DNA of 64,000 nucleotides from Azospirillum sp. (GCA_027486405.1 JAIXPD010000049.1:113054-177053), one strand, 5' to 3'. Counted from the first letter of the stretch, positions 1 through 8,923 are shown. Program-made: numbers and translations. The notes: generated by a model from the letters alone, not told the origin.

Positions 1-83
1 GCGACAATTCGGCGGTGGAAGCCTCGATGCGCGAGCGGGTGCGCGGCCTGTGCCGCCAGTTCCCGATCTACCCGACGCTGTAA
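1..83 (+). CDS. glyA: Serine hydroxymethyltransferase, C-terminal end only
   Basis: Only the last 26 codons are inside the window, read in the frame that ends at the TAA at 81-83. The peptide ends ...VRGLCRQFPIYPTL, which matches the typical carboxy terminus of GlyA (a V-x-x-L-C-x-x-F-P-x-Y-P ending). GlyA interconverts serine and glycine with tetrahydrofolate in the cytoplasm using PLP, but no catalytic residue is visible here. The gene lies 30 bp upstream of nrdR on the same strand, the usual glyA-nrdR-ribD order of alphaproteobacteria, and this context supports the call. The start and active site are outside the window. Confidence 0.85.
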   Translation, partial: DNSAVEASMRERVRGLCRQFPIYPTL

Positions 84-113
84 CGCCGCCCAACCGGCGA
101 GAAGGACACGCAG

Positions 114-572
114 ATGCGCTGCCCGTTTTGTGGAAACGAGGACACCCAGGTCAAGGATTCGCGACCGACGGAGGACAACTCGGCCATTCGACGGCGGCGC
201 TTCTGTCCCAGTTGCAGCGCCCGCTTCACCACCTTCGAACGCGTCCAACTGCGCGAGTTGACGGTGGTGAAGAGCGCGGGCCAGCGTGAACCCTTCGACC
301 GCGACAAGCTGTTGCGGTCGATGCGGATCGCGCTGCGCAAACGCCCGATCGACGCCGACCGCATCGACCGGGTGGTGAACAGTCTGGTGCGTCAGCTCGA
401 ATCCTCGGGCGAGAACGACATCCCGTCCAAGCAGATCGGCGAAATGATCATGGCGGCGTTGCAAACGCTCGATCAGGTCGCCTACATCCGCTACGCCTCG
501 GTCTACAAGGACTTCCGCGAGGCGTCGGACTTCAACGAATTCGTTGAGCAGTTGGCCCCCGACGCGCAATAG
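114..572 (+). CDS. nrdR: Transcriptional repressor NrdR
   Basis: A 152-residue protein, the normal length for NrdR, which represses ribonucleotide reductase genes by sensing ATP/dATP. The N-terminal zinc ribbon is complete (C3/C6 in CPFC and C31/C34 in CPSC). It is followed by the Arg-rich RRRRF stretch and an ATP-cone domain from about residue 49 (typically V-K-x-x-G-x-R-E-x-F-D-x-x-K, here [15 protein letters not shown]). The ATG is preceded by an AGAAGGA ribosome site. It sits between glyA and the riboflavin genes. No NrdR box was recognised nearby, so its targets are elsewhere. Confidence 0.97.
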   Translation: MRCPFCGNEDTQVKDSRPTEDNSAIRRRRFCPSCSARFTTFERVQLRELTVVKSAGQREPFDRDKLLRSMRIALRKRPIDADRIDRVVNSLVRQLESSGENDIPSKQIGEMIMAALQTLDQVAYIRYASVYKDFREASDFNEFVEQLAPDAQ

Positions 573-631
573 AGGCGTCGCCCGGTCCGGGCGCGGCGGG
601 CCGCTGCCATTATGAGAGAGCGGATCCCGTC

Positions 632-1750
632 ATGAGCGCGCCCACCACCGACACCGATCTGAACCACATGCGCGCCGCGCTGGCGCTGGCCGCGCGCGGC
701 CTGGGGCGAACCTGGCCCAACCCGGCGGTCGGCTGCGTCCTGGTGCGCGACGGCGTGGTCGTTGGCCGGGGCTGGACCCAGCCGGGCGGGCGTCCCCACG
801 CCGAAACCCAGGCCTTGGGCCGGGCCGGAACGCTGGCGGCGGGGGCGACCGCCTATGTCACGCTCGAACCCTGCAATCATTACGGCAAGACGCCGCCGTG
901 CGCGCTCGCATTGATCGAGTCGGGGGTGGCGCGCGTCGTCGTCGCCTGCCAGGATCCGGACCCGCGCGTGGCCGGGGGCGGTTTGGCCCGGCTGCGCGCC
1001 GCCGGAATCGCCGTCACCACCGGCCTGTGCGAGGCCGAGGCGCTGGCCCTCAACGAAGGCTTCTTCAACCGCATCCAGCGCGCCCGCCCGCTGTTCACGT
1101 TGAAGCTGGCGACGACGCTCGACGGGCGGATCGCCACCCGCACCGGCGCGTCGCAATGGATCACCGGGCCGCAGGCGCGGGCGGCGGGGCACCGGTTGCG
1201 CGCCACCCACGACGCCATTCTGGTCGGCATCAAGACCGCGCTGGCCGACGATCCCGATCTGACCTGCCGCTTGCCCGGTCTGGCCGACCGCAGCCCGGTG
1301 CGGGTGGTGGTGGACAGCGCCCTGCGTTTGCCGCCCACCGCGCGGCTTGCGGCCACCGCCCGCGCGGTTCCGACCTGGGTTGTCACCGGAACGGACCCGA
1401 ACGACGGTGCCGCGCGCGCGCTGCGGGACTGCGGGGTGGAGATTGTGCCGGTGGCCCGCGACGCCGCCGGTCGGCCCGCGCCGCTGGCGCTGGCCGCCGC
1501 GCTGGCCGAACGCGGGCTGACGCGGGTGCTGGTGGAAGGCGGGGCGACCATCGCCGGGGCGCTGCTGAGCGCCGATCTGGTGGACCGGCTGGAGTGGTTC
1601 CGCGCGCCGTCGCTGATCGGTGGCGACGGCTTGGCGGCGGTGGCGGGCTTTGGCGTTGACGGCATCGACACGCTGGCGCGTTTTGAGCGGATCGGCGGCG
1701 GCATGGCGGGCGACGACGCCGTCGAGCGGTACCGGCGGCGGCGGGGCTGA
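632..1750 (+). CDS. ribD: Bifunctional diaminohydroxyphosphoribosylaminopyrimidine deaminase / reductase RibD
   Basis: A 372-residue protein with two domains in the usual order. The N-terminal cytidine-deaminase-like domain (about residues 10-145) carries the zinc site HAE (H56, E58) and PCNHYGKTPPC (C81, C90). The C-terminal domain (about 150-370) is the NADPH-dependent pyrimidine reductase, with FTLKLATTLDGRIA and a VLVEGGATIAGALL motif. It carries out the second and third steps of riboflavin synthesis from the GTP side, in the cytoplasm. It is the first of four riboflavin genes on this strand. An ATG lies 20 bp upstream, but this start gives the expected N-terminus. Confidence 0.97.
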   Translation: MSAPTTDTDLNHMRAALALAARGLGRTWPNPAVGCVLVRDGVVVGRGWTQPGGRPHAETQALGRAGTLAAGATAYVTLEPCNHYGKTPPCALALIESGVARVVVACQDPDPRVAGGGLARLRAAGIAVTTGLCEAEALALNEGFFNRIQRARPLFTLKLATTLDGRIATRTGASQWITGPQARAAGHRLRATHDAILVGIKTALADDPDLTCRLPGLADRSPVRVVVDSALRLPPTARLAATARAVPTWVVTGTDPNDGAARALRDCGVEIVPVARDAAGRPAPLALAAALAERGLTRVLVEGGATIAGALLSADLVDRLEWFRAPSLIGGDGLAAVAGFGVDGIDTLARFERIGGGMAGDDAVERYRRRRG

Positions 1751-1865
1751 GGGACGGGGCTGAGGCGGCCAGCCGGAGAGGCTTTGCAGGCGCAACGGAC
1801 TGTTGCGTGGCGCGGGCCGTGGTCGGTGCTTCCCCTTGGCGGGAAACCTGCTAAATTCCCTACCC

Positions 1866-2453
1866 ATGTTCACCGGAATCATCACCGACATCGGGCGCGT
1901 TCAGGCTGTGGATCGGCAGGGCGACACCCGTTTCACCATCGCGACCGGCTATGACACGGACACGATCGCCATCGGCGCGTCCGTGGCGCACAACGGCGTG
2001 TGCCTGACCGTCATCGAAAAGGGGCCGGGCTGGTACGTGGTCCAGGCGTCGGGCGAAACGCTGGCGAAAACCACGCTGGGCGCGTGGCAGCCGGACACCC
2101 GCATCAATCTGGAACGCGCGCTGAAGGTCGGCGATGAGCTGGGCGGCCACATCGTGTCCGGCCATGTCGACGGCGTCGGGCGGCTGGTGGACCAGCGCCC
2201 GGACGGCGAATCGCTGCGCCTGACCTTCGAAGCGCCCGACGCGCTGGCCCGTTACATCGCCTCCAAGGGGTCGGTGGCCGTCGATGGCGTGTCGCTGACG
2301 GTCAACGAGGTGCAGGGCAACCGGTTCGGCGTGAACATCATCCCGCACACCCAGACGGCCACGACCTTTGGCGGGCTGCGCGTGGGCGATGCGGTGAATC
2401 TGGAAATCGATATGCTCGCGCGCTACGTCGCGCGGCTTGCGGGGCAGGAATGA
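1866..2453 (+). CDS. ribE: Riboflavin synthase (alpha subunit type)
   Basis: A 195-residue protein beginning MFTGIITDIG, the almost invariant N-terminus of riboflavin synthase; a longer in-frame reading upstream is rejected for that reason. It has two homologous lumazine-binding repeats: residues 1-90, and 95-190 starting at ELGGHIVSGHVDGVG. The second contains the GVSLTVNEV motif, matching GVCLTVIE in the first. The enzyme dismutates two 6,7-dimethyl-8-ribityllumazine molecules to riboflavin. Its stop overlaps the ribBA start by 4 bp (ATGA), so translation is probably coupled. About 115 bp separate it from ribD. I saw no FMN riboswitch fold upstream. Confidence 0.96.
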   Translation: MFTGIITDIGRVQAVDRQGDTRFTIATGYDTDTIAIGASVAHNGVCLTVIEKGPGWYVVQASGETLAKTTLGAWQPDTRINLERALKVGDELGGHIVSGHVDGVGRLVDQRPDGESLRLTFEAPDALARYIASKGSVAVDGVSLTVNEVQGNRFGVNIIPHTQTATTFGGLRVGDAVNLEIDMLARYVARLAGQE

Positions 2454-3589
2454 CGTCCGAGTTTCACAGCTATCTGTCGAGCGCCGAAGAGATCCTCGAA
2501 GAGGCGCGGCAGGGCAAAATGTTCATCCTGGTCGATGACGAAGACCGGGAGAACGAAGGCGATCTGGTGATCCCGGCCAACTGCGCCACGCCGGAAGCGG
2601 TCAATTTCATGGCCAAGCATGGCCGTGGCCTGATCTGCCTGACGATGGACCGCGCCAACATCGAGCGGCTGAACCTGCCGCTGATGGCCCAGCAGAACGC
2701 CTCGCGCCACCAGACGGCCTTCACCGTGTCGATCGAGGCGCGCGAAGGGGTGACGACCGGCATTTCCGCCGCCGACCGCGCCCGCACCATCCAGGTCGCC
2801 ATCGATCCGACATCCGGGCCGCAGGACATCGCCACCCCCGGCCACATCTTCCCGTTGCTGGCCCGCGACGGCGGTGTGTTGGTCCGCGCCGGTCACACCG
2901 AAGCGTCGGTGGACATCTCCCGCCTGTCCGGTCATCCGCCCTCGGCGGTGATCTGCGAGATCATGAACGACGATGGCAGCATGGCCCGTCTGCCCGATCT
3001 GGTGCAGTTCGCCCAACTGCACGGGCTGAAGGTCGGGACCATCGCCGATCTGATCGCCTACCGCCGCCGCACCGAAACCATTGTCGAACAGCGTCTGGCG
3101 GGCACGCTGGACAGCCGCTATGGCGGGCGGTTCCAGACCTACGTCTACACCAACAAGATCCATTACGCCGAACACATCGCGCTGGTGCGTGGCGACATCT
3201 CCGGCGACGAACCGGTGCTGGTGCGCATGCACGCGCTTTCGGTGCTGGACGATGTGCTGGGCGACCGCAACTCCGGCCGGGCCGACGAGTTGCAGGCGTC
3301 GATGGAGGTGATCGCCCGCGAAGGGCGCGGCGTCATCGTGCTGCTGCGCGAACCGCAGCCGAACGGCCTGTCGTCGGTGCTGAAGGCCCGGTTGGAAGGG
3401 CAGGCGGGCAGCGCGCCCGAACTGCGCGACTACGGCGTCGGCGCGCAAATTCTGCTCGATCTGGGCGTGCGCTCCATGATTCTGCTGTCGAATCGCAAGA
3501 AATCGATCATCGGGCTGGAGGGCTATGGCCTGACCGTGGTCGGCCACCGGGCGATTCACACCGGCGGGGCCGAGGCCGGGACCGACTGA
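2450..3589 (+). CDS. ribBA: 3,4-dihydroxy-2-butanone-4-phosphate synthase with a degenerate GTP cyclohydrolase II domain (RibBX-like)
   Basis: A 379-residue two-domain protein. The N-terminal DHBP synthase (about 10-210) is intact: DDEDRENEGDLV, the RAGHTEASVD segment and a C-terminal CEIMNDDGSMA. It should make the four-carbon unit from ribulose 5-phosphate. The second domain (about 215-370) has the GTP cyclohydrolase II fold signature at its end (GVGAQILLDLGVRSMILLSN) but lacks the function. The zinc-binding Cys cluster normally found after HxxCLTGD is replaced by HALSVLDDVLGDRNSG (about 258-273), and the QEGRGIG loop is replaced by REPQPNGLS. I infer that this half is not a cyclohydrolase and that a separate ribA exists elsewhere. 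Hybrid proteins of this type (RibBX) are known in alphaproteobacteria. Confidence 0.93.
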   Translation: MTSEFHSYLSSAEEILEEARQGKMFILVDDEDRENEGDLVIPANCATPEAVNFMAKHGRGLICLTMDRANIERLNLPLMAQQNASRHQTAFTVSIEAREGVTTGISAADRARTIQVAIDPTSGPQDIATPGHIFPLLARDGGVLVRAGHTEASVDISRLSGHPPSAVICEIMNDDGSMARLPDLVQFAQLHGLKVGTIADLIAYRRRTETIVEQRLAGTLDSRYGGRFQTYVYTNKIHYAEHIALVRGDISGDEPVLVRMHALSVLDDVLGDRNSGRADELQASMEVIAREGRGVIVLLREPQPNGLSSVLKARLEGQAGSAPELRDYGVGAQILLDLGVRSMILLSNRKKSIIGLEGYGLTVVGHRAIHTGGAEAGTD

Positions 3590-3641
3590 GCGCCGCCACC
3601 AACCAGTCTGCCACCAACCACAGGGACGGGCACCACGCCGG

Positions 3642-4106
3642 ATGACCGACACGCCGCACATCATGGTTGTGGACGCCCGCAGCCACGAGGACATCGCCGA
3701 CGAACTGGCGCGCGGGGCCATTGGCGAGCTGACGCGCGCCGGGGCCACGCATGTCCGCTACGGCGTGCCCGGCTGTCTGGAGATTCCGGCGGCGGTGGTC
3801 TACGCCATCCGGTCGATGGATTTCTTCACCGCCCGCAAGCGGTTCGACGGCTATGTCGCGCTCGGCTGCGTCATCCGGGGCGAGACGACCCGGTACGACA
3901 CCATCTGTGCGGAAAGCGCGCGTGGGTTGCAGGATGTGACGCTGCGCTACGCGCTGGCGGTCGGCAACGGCATCCTGACCGTTGAAAATCGCGAACAGGC
4001 GTGGGTGCGCGCCAACGTCGGGTCAAAAAATATGGGCGGGGTTGCGGCCCGCGCCTGTCTTGACATGATTGACCTGAAGCGCAAATTCCGCCTCTATCCG
4101 CGTTGA
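3642..4106 (+). CDS. ribH: 6,7-dimethyl-8-ribityllumazine synthase, divergent active site
   Basis: A 154-residue protein of normal length with the lumazine synthase landmarks VPGCLEIPAA, GCVIRGET and GNGILTVENREQAWVRA. Lumazine synthase joins the RibBA and RibD products and forms large shells. Two residues that normally line the active site differ. The N-terminal ARFY/SRFN segment reads ARSH, so the stacking Phe is Ser15-like. The T-H-Y/F of the catalytic loop reads T-R-Y, with Arg84 in place of the conserved His (codon CGG). The gene follows ribBA by 52 bp and precedes nusB, the classic ribH-nusB order. It may be active with altered chemistry, or a second ribH may do the work. Confidence 0.92.
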   Translation: MTDTPHIMVVDARSHEDIADELARGAIGELTRAGATHVRYGVPGCLEIPAAVVYAIRSMDFFTARKRFDGYVALGCVIRGETTRYDTICAESARGLQDVTLRYALAVGNGILTVENREQAWVRANVGSKNMGGVAARACLDMIDLKRKFRLYPR

Positions 4107-4135
4107 TCCCTTTTCCAGTGACTGCAAAGACCATC

Positions 4136-4732
4136 ATGAGCAACGACGACGCGGGCAGCCGCGCGACACCCAAGCGCGCATCCGACAAGACGGGCGGCAA
4201 ATCAGGCGGCAAATCCGGCAGCCGCAACCGCACCGGCGGCGGTTCCGCCAAGGCCCGGCGCAAGGCCGCCCGGTTGGGCGCGGTGCAGGCGCTCTACCAG
4301 ATCGACCTGACCGGCGCGCCGGTGGAAACCGTGGTGGGGGAGTTCGTCGCCCATCGCCTGGGCGAGGAGATCGACGGCGCGAAGTTCGTGGCGGGCGACC
4401 CGCAGCTCTTTTCCGACATCGTGCGCGGCGTCATTCATCGGTTGCCCGAGGTGGACAGCGTTTTGACCGCCGCGCTCGACCCGCGTTTCCCCGTGGACCG
4501 GCTGGAACTGCTGCTCCGCGCCATCCTGCGCGCCGGGGCCTATGAAATCGCGGTTCATCTCGACACCCACCCGCGCATCATCATCAGCGAATATGTGGAT
4601 GTCGGCCACGCCTTCTTTGCCGGGCGCGAACCGGCGATGGTGAACGGCGTGCTGGATCATGTCGCCCGCGCCCTGCGCGCCGACGATCTGGCCAAGCCCG
4701 ACCCGTCGCGCGCCACGCCGTCCGCCAGCTGA
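4136..4732 (+). CDS. nusB: Transcription antitermination factor NusB
   Basis: A 198-residue protein. NusB with NusE (S10) binds boxA RNA and supports rRNA antitermination. The core starts at ARRKAARLGAVQALYQIDLTG (about residue 40) and runs to the C-terminal helix around AHAFFAGREPAMVNGVLDHVAR. The first 40 residues are a basic, low-complexity Lys/Ser/Gly tail (repeated G-G-K-S-G), longer than in most NusB proteins. The ATG at 4136 is chosen; an upstream TTG at 4103 overlaps the ribH stop and is less likely. The gene is in the rib operon. Confidence 0.94.
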   Translation: MSNDDAGSRATPKRASDKTGGKSGGKSGSRNRTGGGSAKARRKAARLGAVQALYQIDLTGAPVETVVGEFVAHRLGEEIDGAKFVAGDPQLFSDIVRGVIHRLPEVDSVLTAALDPRFPVDRLELLLRAILRAGAYEIAVHLDTHPRIIISEYVDVGHAFFAGREPAMVNGVLDHVARALRADDLAKPDPSRATPSAS

Positions 4733-4824
4733 GGCGGCGTCCTGATTCGGCGTGTTCACCAGCCCCGGCCTTGCCCTTCTTCGGACGGGCAGGGCCATGA
4801 TGGAACCGCGATGACGGAACCGTG

Positions 4825-5817
4825 ATGACCACCCCAGCGCTTGGCGAATTCGACCGCATCACCCGCTATTTCAAGCCATTGGCCGCCGGTTTCCCGGGCG
4901 CGCGCGGGTTGCGGGACGACGCCGCCGTGTTTGGCGTGCCGGAGGGGCGGGAGTTGGTCGTCACCGCCGACGCCATGGTGGAAGGGGTGCATTTCTTCCC
5001 CGACGACGCGGCCGGTGACATCGCCGCCAAGCTTCTGCGCACCAACCTGTCCGATCTGGCCGCCATGGGGGCGGAGCCGCTGGCCTACACCCTGACCACC
5101 GCCTTGCCGCGCACGGTCGATGAGGTGTGGCTCGCTGCCTTCACCGCCGGTCTGGCGGCGGATCAAGCCCGCTTTGGCATTGGGTTGGCCGGGGGCGATT
5201 CGGTGTCCACCCGTGGGCCGATCACCCTGTCGGTCACGGCCTTCGGTCTGGTTCCGGCGGGGCGCGCGCTGCCACGCTGGGGCGGACGGGTGGGCGACCG
5301 GCTGTTTGTGACCGGGACCATCGGCGACGCGGCCTTGGGGTTGGAGATCGCCTATGGCCGTTTGCCGGGGGTGGACCCGGCGGTCCGCGCCCATCTGTTG
5401 GGCCGTTTGCGCCGCCCCGATCCACGCACCACGCTGGGGCCGCGCCTGATTGGCTTGGCCAGCGGGGCCTTGGATGTGTCGGACGGGCTGGTGGCCGACC
5501 TTGGCCATTTGTGCGCCGAATCCGGTTGCGCCGCCCGGATCGAGGCGGCGGCGGTCCCGCTGTCCAACGCCGCGCGCGCGGTGATCGAGGCGGAGCCGCA
5601 GCGTCTTGCCCAGGCGTTGACCGGCGGCGATGATTACGAACTGGTGTTTTCCGCCCCGGAGTCGGCCACCGCCGACCTGATGGCGCTGGCGGCGGAGGTT
5701 GGGGTTCCGATCACCGCCATCGGTGCGTTGGTGGATGGCCCGTCGGGCGTTGTCACCGTCCGCGATGCCCAAGGCGCACCGCTGACGCTCGCCCGGCGTG
5801 GTTGGGATCATTTTTGA
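4825..5817 (+). CDS. thiL: Thiamine-monophosphate kinase
   Basis: A 330-residue protein of the PurM/SelD fold. ThiL makes thiamine diphosphate from thiamine monophosphate with ATP. Visible signatures are the early GEFDRITRYF, the metal-binding GLRDDAAVF and VTADAMVEGVHF, the LSDLAAMGAEP helix, GIGLAGGDS, and late DVSDGLVADLGHL and TGGDDYELVF. The ATG at 4825 follows a GTG one codon earlier; either could be used. It lies about 90 bp after nusB on the same strand, a common alphaproteobacterial order, so it may be co-transcribed with the rib genes. Confidence 0.96.
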   Translation: MTTPALGEFDRITRYFKPLAAGFPGARGLRDDAAVFGVPEGRELVVTADAMVEGVHFFPDDAAGDIAAKLLRTNLSDLAAMGAEPLAYTLTTALPRTVDEVWLAAFTAGLAADQARFGIGLAGGDSVSTRGPITLSVTAFGLVPAGRALPRWGGRVGDRLFVTGTIGDAALGLEIAYGRLPGVDPAVRAHLLGRLRRPDPRTTLGPRLIGLASGALDVSDGLVADLGHLCAESGCAARIEAAAVPLSNAARAVIEAEPQRLAQALTGGDDYELVFSAPESATADLMALAAEVGVPITAIGALVDGPSGVVTVRDAQGAPLTLARRGWDHF

Positions 5818-5924
5818 GAATCAGGTTTGGGCAATCGCCCGGACCGCTCATTTAAGACAATCGAAAGCTCTGTCGCGGCAGGCTGCCGCACGCCCGCCAA
5901 CGGGTCTTGTGCTCTCCAATCCGG

Positions 5925-6392
5925 GTGTCGCCTGTGGTCAAGTCGCTGATCGTGCTGGTCTTGGGCATCCTGCTGCTGGGCGGCGCGGCGTTCGGCGGCT
6001 GGCACATCTACAACACATACTTGGTCCCGCAGGAGGGGGCCGAGCCGAAAAAGGTGGAGCCACCGCCCAAACCGCCCACCGGCTTTGTCCGCATGGCCCC
6101 CATCATCATGCCCGTGATTGGCAACACCCGGGTTGAGCAGATCGTCACCGTGGTGGTGACGATGGAGGTGCTGTTGGAAAAGCAACCGATGGTGCAGGCC
6201 AATCAGGTGAAGATGAGCGACGTATTCCGCGTTGTGCTGTATGGCGGGCTTGATGACAAATCGATCATGAAAGGCGCGCTGTTCAACATTCCAGCGGCCA
6301 AAGAGAAGCTGATGGAGGCGGCGGCCAAGGCGATGGGGCCGGGTGTCATCGTTGATGTGCTGATTCAGGCGGTGGTGCAACGCAATCTGTGA
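5925..6392 (+). CDS. FliL-like single-pass membrane protein
   Basis: About 155 residues from a GTG at 5925. A TTG at 5907 and a GTG at 5934 are alternatives, and none has a strong ribosome site. The N-terminus carries one transmembrane segment (about residues 5-27, SLIVLVLGILLLGGAAFGGW), then a Pro/Lys-rich linker (KKVEPPPKPP) and a soluble domain of about 105 residues. That domain has the strand-rich pattern I associate with FliL-type proteins (IIMPVIGNTRVEQIVTVVVTMEV and a C-terminal VIVDVLIQAVVQRNL). FliL is a stator-associated flagellar protein, but no flagellar gene is nearby, so a motility role is not shown. It stands alone between thiL and hppA. Confidence 0.5.
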   Translation: MSPVVKSLIVLVLGILLLGGAAFGGWHIYNTYLVPQEGAEPKKVEPPPKPPTGFVRMAPIIMPVIGNTRVEQIVTVVVTMEVLLEKQPMVQANQVKMSDVFRVVLYGGLDDKSIMKGALFNIPAAKEKLMEAAAKAMGPGVIVDVLIQAVVQRNL

Positions 6393-6587
6393 CCGGTCGG
6401 GGCGGTCGGGTCCGGGCCGAATCCGCCAAAGGGCAGGGGGTCTCCCGGCCAATTCGCCGCGCTGACCCTGCCCGCGCGATGGTTGCAAAGCCCGGTGTGG
6501 GCGCGCATCCTTTCCCTTGTGTGAATGACGCCCGACCTCTCACCGCCGCAGATCGCGGGAGACCGACGTTTCGGGCGGACCCTTTTT

Positions 6588-6690
6588 AGAGCGCCGTGCT
6601 CAAAACATGAAACAGTCCACGGCGCTCTATGCCTTTGTTTATCGAGCATCTTCACGCGTCAAATCGATCCCGATTTAACGCGATCTGCTC
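6588..6690. repeat. Two adjacent palindromes, probable dispersed intergenic repeat
   Basis: The 317-bp gap before hppA holds a perfect 11-bp inverted repeat (AGAGCGCCGTG at 6588-6598 and CACGGCGCTCT at 6618-6628). An imperfect 47-bp palindrome follows (6644-6690), with outer arms GAGCA/TGCTC and inner arms AAATCG/CGATTT. The pattern of a GAGCGCC hairpin followed by a TGCTC-ended palindrome resembles dispersed intergenic repeats I associate with alphaproteobacterial genomes. That is a family-level inference, since only one copy lies in this window. It could also act as a terminator or mRNA-stability element ahead of hppA. Confidence 0.55.
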
Positions 6691-6709
6691 TAGAATTTGG
6701 GGGGATGCG

Positions 6710-8812
6710 ATGGCTTTTGCGTTCATCGTCATCATCGCCAGTGGCCTGTTTGCGCTGGCCTTTGGGTATCGCACCGGGAAAGAGGTTATGGCCGCGTCGC
6801 CCGGAACGGAGCGGATGCAGGCCATCGCCGCCGCGATTCAGGAGGGCGCGCGCGCCTACCTGAACCGGCAATACAGCACCATCGCGTTGGTGGGCGCGGT
6901 TCTGCTGGTGATTTTGGCAACCACCTTGGGCCTGCCGGTCGCCGTTGGTTTTCTGATTGGCGCGGTGTTGTCGGGAGCGGCGGGTTACATCGGGATGAAC
7001 GTGTCGGTGCGCGCCAACGTCCGCACCGCGCAGGCGGCCACCGGCGGGCTGGCACCGGCGCTGGATTTGGCCTTCAAGGCGGGGGCCATCACGGGGCTTC
7101 TGGTGGTTGGCTTGGGCATTCTCGGAGTCGGCGGTTATTTCGGTGCGCTGACCCTGGTCTATTCGGTCAGCGATCCCGAACAGGCCCGCCGCGTGTTGGA
7201 AGCGCTGCTGGGGTTGAGCTTCGGCGCGTCGTTGATTTCCATCTTCGCCCGGTTGGGCGGCGGCATCTTCACCAAGGGGGCCGACGTCGGGGCCGATCTG
7301 GTTGGCAAGGTCGAGGCGGGAATTCCGGAGGATGACCCGCGCAACCCGGCGGTCATTGCCGACAATGTGGGCGACAACGTCGGCGATTGCGCCGGGATGG
7401 CCGCCGATCTGTTCGAAACCTACGCCGTGACCATCGTCGCCACCATGCTGCTGGCGGCCATCGTTTTTTCCGGCGGGCTGCTGCGCCTGATGATGGTGTA
7501 TCCGCTGGTGATCGGGGCGGTGTGCATCGTCGCGTCCGTTGCCGGAACCTATGCGGTGCGGCTTGGTCCCGACCAGAACATCATGATGGCGCTCTATAAG
7601 GGGTTGGCGGCGACGGCGGCCCTGTCGCTGGTGCTGGTGCTGCTCGTCACCGCCGTGATGTTCGGCTTCACCCGCCCGCTGCCGATGAGCGGCGGCGTCA
7701 CCATCACCGGGATGAATCTGTTCGTGTCGTCGCTGGTCGGGTTGGGCGTGACCGGCTTGCTGGTCTGGATCACCGAATATTACACCTCCACCGCCTTTGG
7801 TCCGGTGCGCAGCATCGCGCGGGCGTCGGAAACCGGGCATGGGACCAACGTCATCCAGGGCTTGGCGGTCTCGATGGAATCGACCGCGTTGCCGGTTCTG
7901 GTGATTTGCGCGGGCATTCTGATCGCCCATGGTCAGGCCGGGATCTTCGGCATCGGCATCGCCGCCACCACCATGCTGGCGCTGGCGGGCATGGTCATCG
8001 CGCTCGACGCCTATGGCCCGGTGACGGACAACGCGGGCGGCATCGCCGAAATGGCCGATCTGCCCAAGGAGGTGCGCGTCACCACCGACGCGCTGGACGC
8101 GGTGGGCAACACCACCAAGGCGGTGACGAAGGGCTACGCCATCGGTTCCGCCGGTCTGGCCGCGCTGGTGCTGTTTGCGGCTTATGTCCAGGATCTCGGG
8201 CATTATTTCCCGAAGGTGGCGGTCGAGTTCCGCCTGAACGACCCCTACGTTGTTGTCGGGCTGCTGGTGGGCGGCTTGCTGCCCTATCTGTTCGGGTCGA
8301 TGGGGATGACGGCGGTCGGGCGCGCCGCCGGATCGGTGGTGGTGGAGGTGCGCCGCCAGTTCCGCGAGATTCCCGGCATCATGGACGGCACCGGCAAGCC
8401 CGATTATGGCCGGGCGGTGGACCTGCTGACCAAGGCGGCGATTCGCGAGATGATTGTGCCGTCGTTGCTGCCGGTGTTGGCTCCGGTGGTGCTCTATCTG
8501 GTGATCGCCGCGATCGGCGGGCAGGGGGCGGCCTTTGCCGCGCTGGGCGCGATGCTGCTGGGGACCATCGTCACCGGCGTGTTCGTCGCCATCTCCATGA
8601 CCTCCGGCGGCGGGGCCTGGGACAACGCCAAGAAACACATCGAAACCGGCCACCATGGCGGCAAGGGATCGGACGCGCACAAGGCGGCGGTCACGGGCGA
8701 CACGGTTGGCGACCCGTACAAGGACACCGCCGGTCCGGCGATCAACCCGATGATCAAGATCACCAACATCGTGGCGCTTCTGCTGCTGGCGATCCTGGCG
8801 ACGGTCGCCTGA
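6710..8812 (+). CDS. hppA: Proton-translocating membrane pyrophosphatase, K+-independent type
   Basis: A 700-residue polytopic protein with about 16 membrane segments, matching the length of the Rhodospirillum rubrum enzyme. It couples PPi hydrolysis to proton export. The catalytic loops are present: [20 protein letters not shown] (about 183-202), [19 protein letters not shown], a late [10 protein letters not shown], and the C-terminal [21 protein letters not shown]. The Lys in GNTTKA marks the K+-independent H+-pumping subclass (Ala there marks the K+-dependent one). The ATG at 6710 follows a GGGGGG ribosome site; a longer reading from 6629 starts inside the upstream repeat. It ends at a bidirectional terminator. 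Confidence 0.96.
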   Translation: MAFAFIVIIASGLFALAFGYRTGKEVMAASPGTERMQAIAAAIQEGARAYLNRQYSTIALVGAVLLVILATTLGLPVAVGFLIGAVLSGAAGYIGMNVSVRANVRTAQAATGGLAPALDLAFKAGAITGLLVVGLGILGVGGYFGALTLVYSVSDPEQARRVLEALLGLSFGASLISIFARLGGGIFTKGADVGADLVGKVEAGIPEDDPRNPAVIADNVGDNVGDCAGMAADLFETYAVTIVATMLLAAIVFSGGLLRLMMVYPLVIGAVCIVASVAGTYAVRLGPDQNIMMALYKGLAATAALSLVLVLLVTAVMFGFTRPLPMSGGVTITGMNLFVSSLVGLGVTGLLVWITEYYTSTAFGPVRSIARASETGHGTNVIQGLAVSMESTALPVLVICAGILIAHGQAGIFGIGIAATTMLALAGMVIALDAYGPVTDNAGGIAEMADLPKEVRVTTDALDAVGNTTKAVTKGYAIGSAGLAALVLFAAYVQDLGHYFPKVAVEFRLNDPYVVVGLLVGGLLPYLFGSMGMTAVGRAAGSVVVEVRRQFREIPGIMDGTGKPDYGRAVDLLTKAAIREMIVPSLLPVLAPVVLYLVIAAIGGQGAAFAALGAMLLGTIVTGVFVAISMTSGGGAWDNAKKHIETGHHGGKGSDAHKAAVTGDTVGDPYKDTAGPAINPMIKITNIVALLLLAILATVA

Positions 8813-8829
8813 GGTGCCTGCGGGCCTGC

Positions 8830-8866
8830 AAGGATGCGGGCATGAAAAAGGATGCGGGCATGAAAA
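8830..8866 (+). repeat. Tandem duplication of an 18-bp unit
   Basis: Just after the hppA stop, the unit AAGGATGCGGGCATGAAA occurs twice in a row and ends in the A-rich run that leads into the terminator. It is non-coding between two convergent genes and probably arose by slippage. Confidence 0.6.
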
Positions 8867-8867
8867 A

Positions 8868-8895
8868 GGGCGGGATCCTTGCGGGTCCCGCCCTT
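8868..8895. terminator. Bidirectional intrinsic terminator between hppA and bamE
   Basis: GGGCGGGA and TCCCGCCC form an 8-bp GC-rich stem, with AAAAA before it and TTTT after it. It can therefore stop transcription from both convergent genes. Confidence 0.8.
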
Positions 8896-8923
8896 TTGCT
8901 CGTGTTCCGACTCGATCAGCCGA

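Noticed and set aside
573..1865. FMN riboswitch upstream of the riboflavin genes
   Set aside because: I saw no recognisable RFN fold or conserved riboswitch core between nrdR and ribE.
5935..5952. An 18-bp identity (CCTGTGGTCAAGTCGCTG) with 24892-24909
   Set aside because: It is a single short match between two unrelated coding regions and is consistent with chance under biased codon use.
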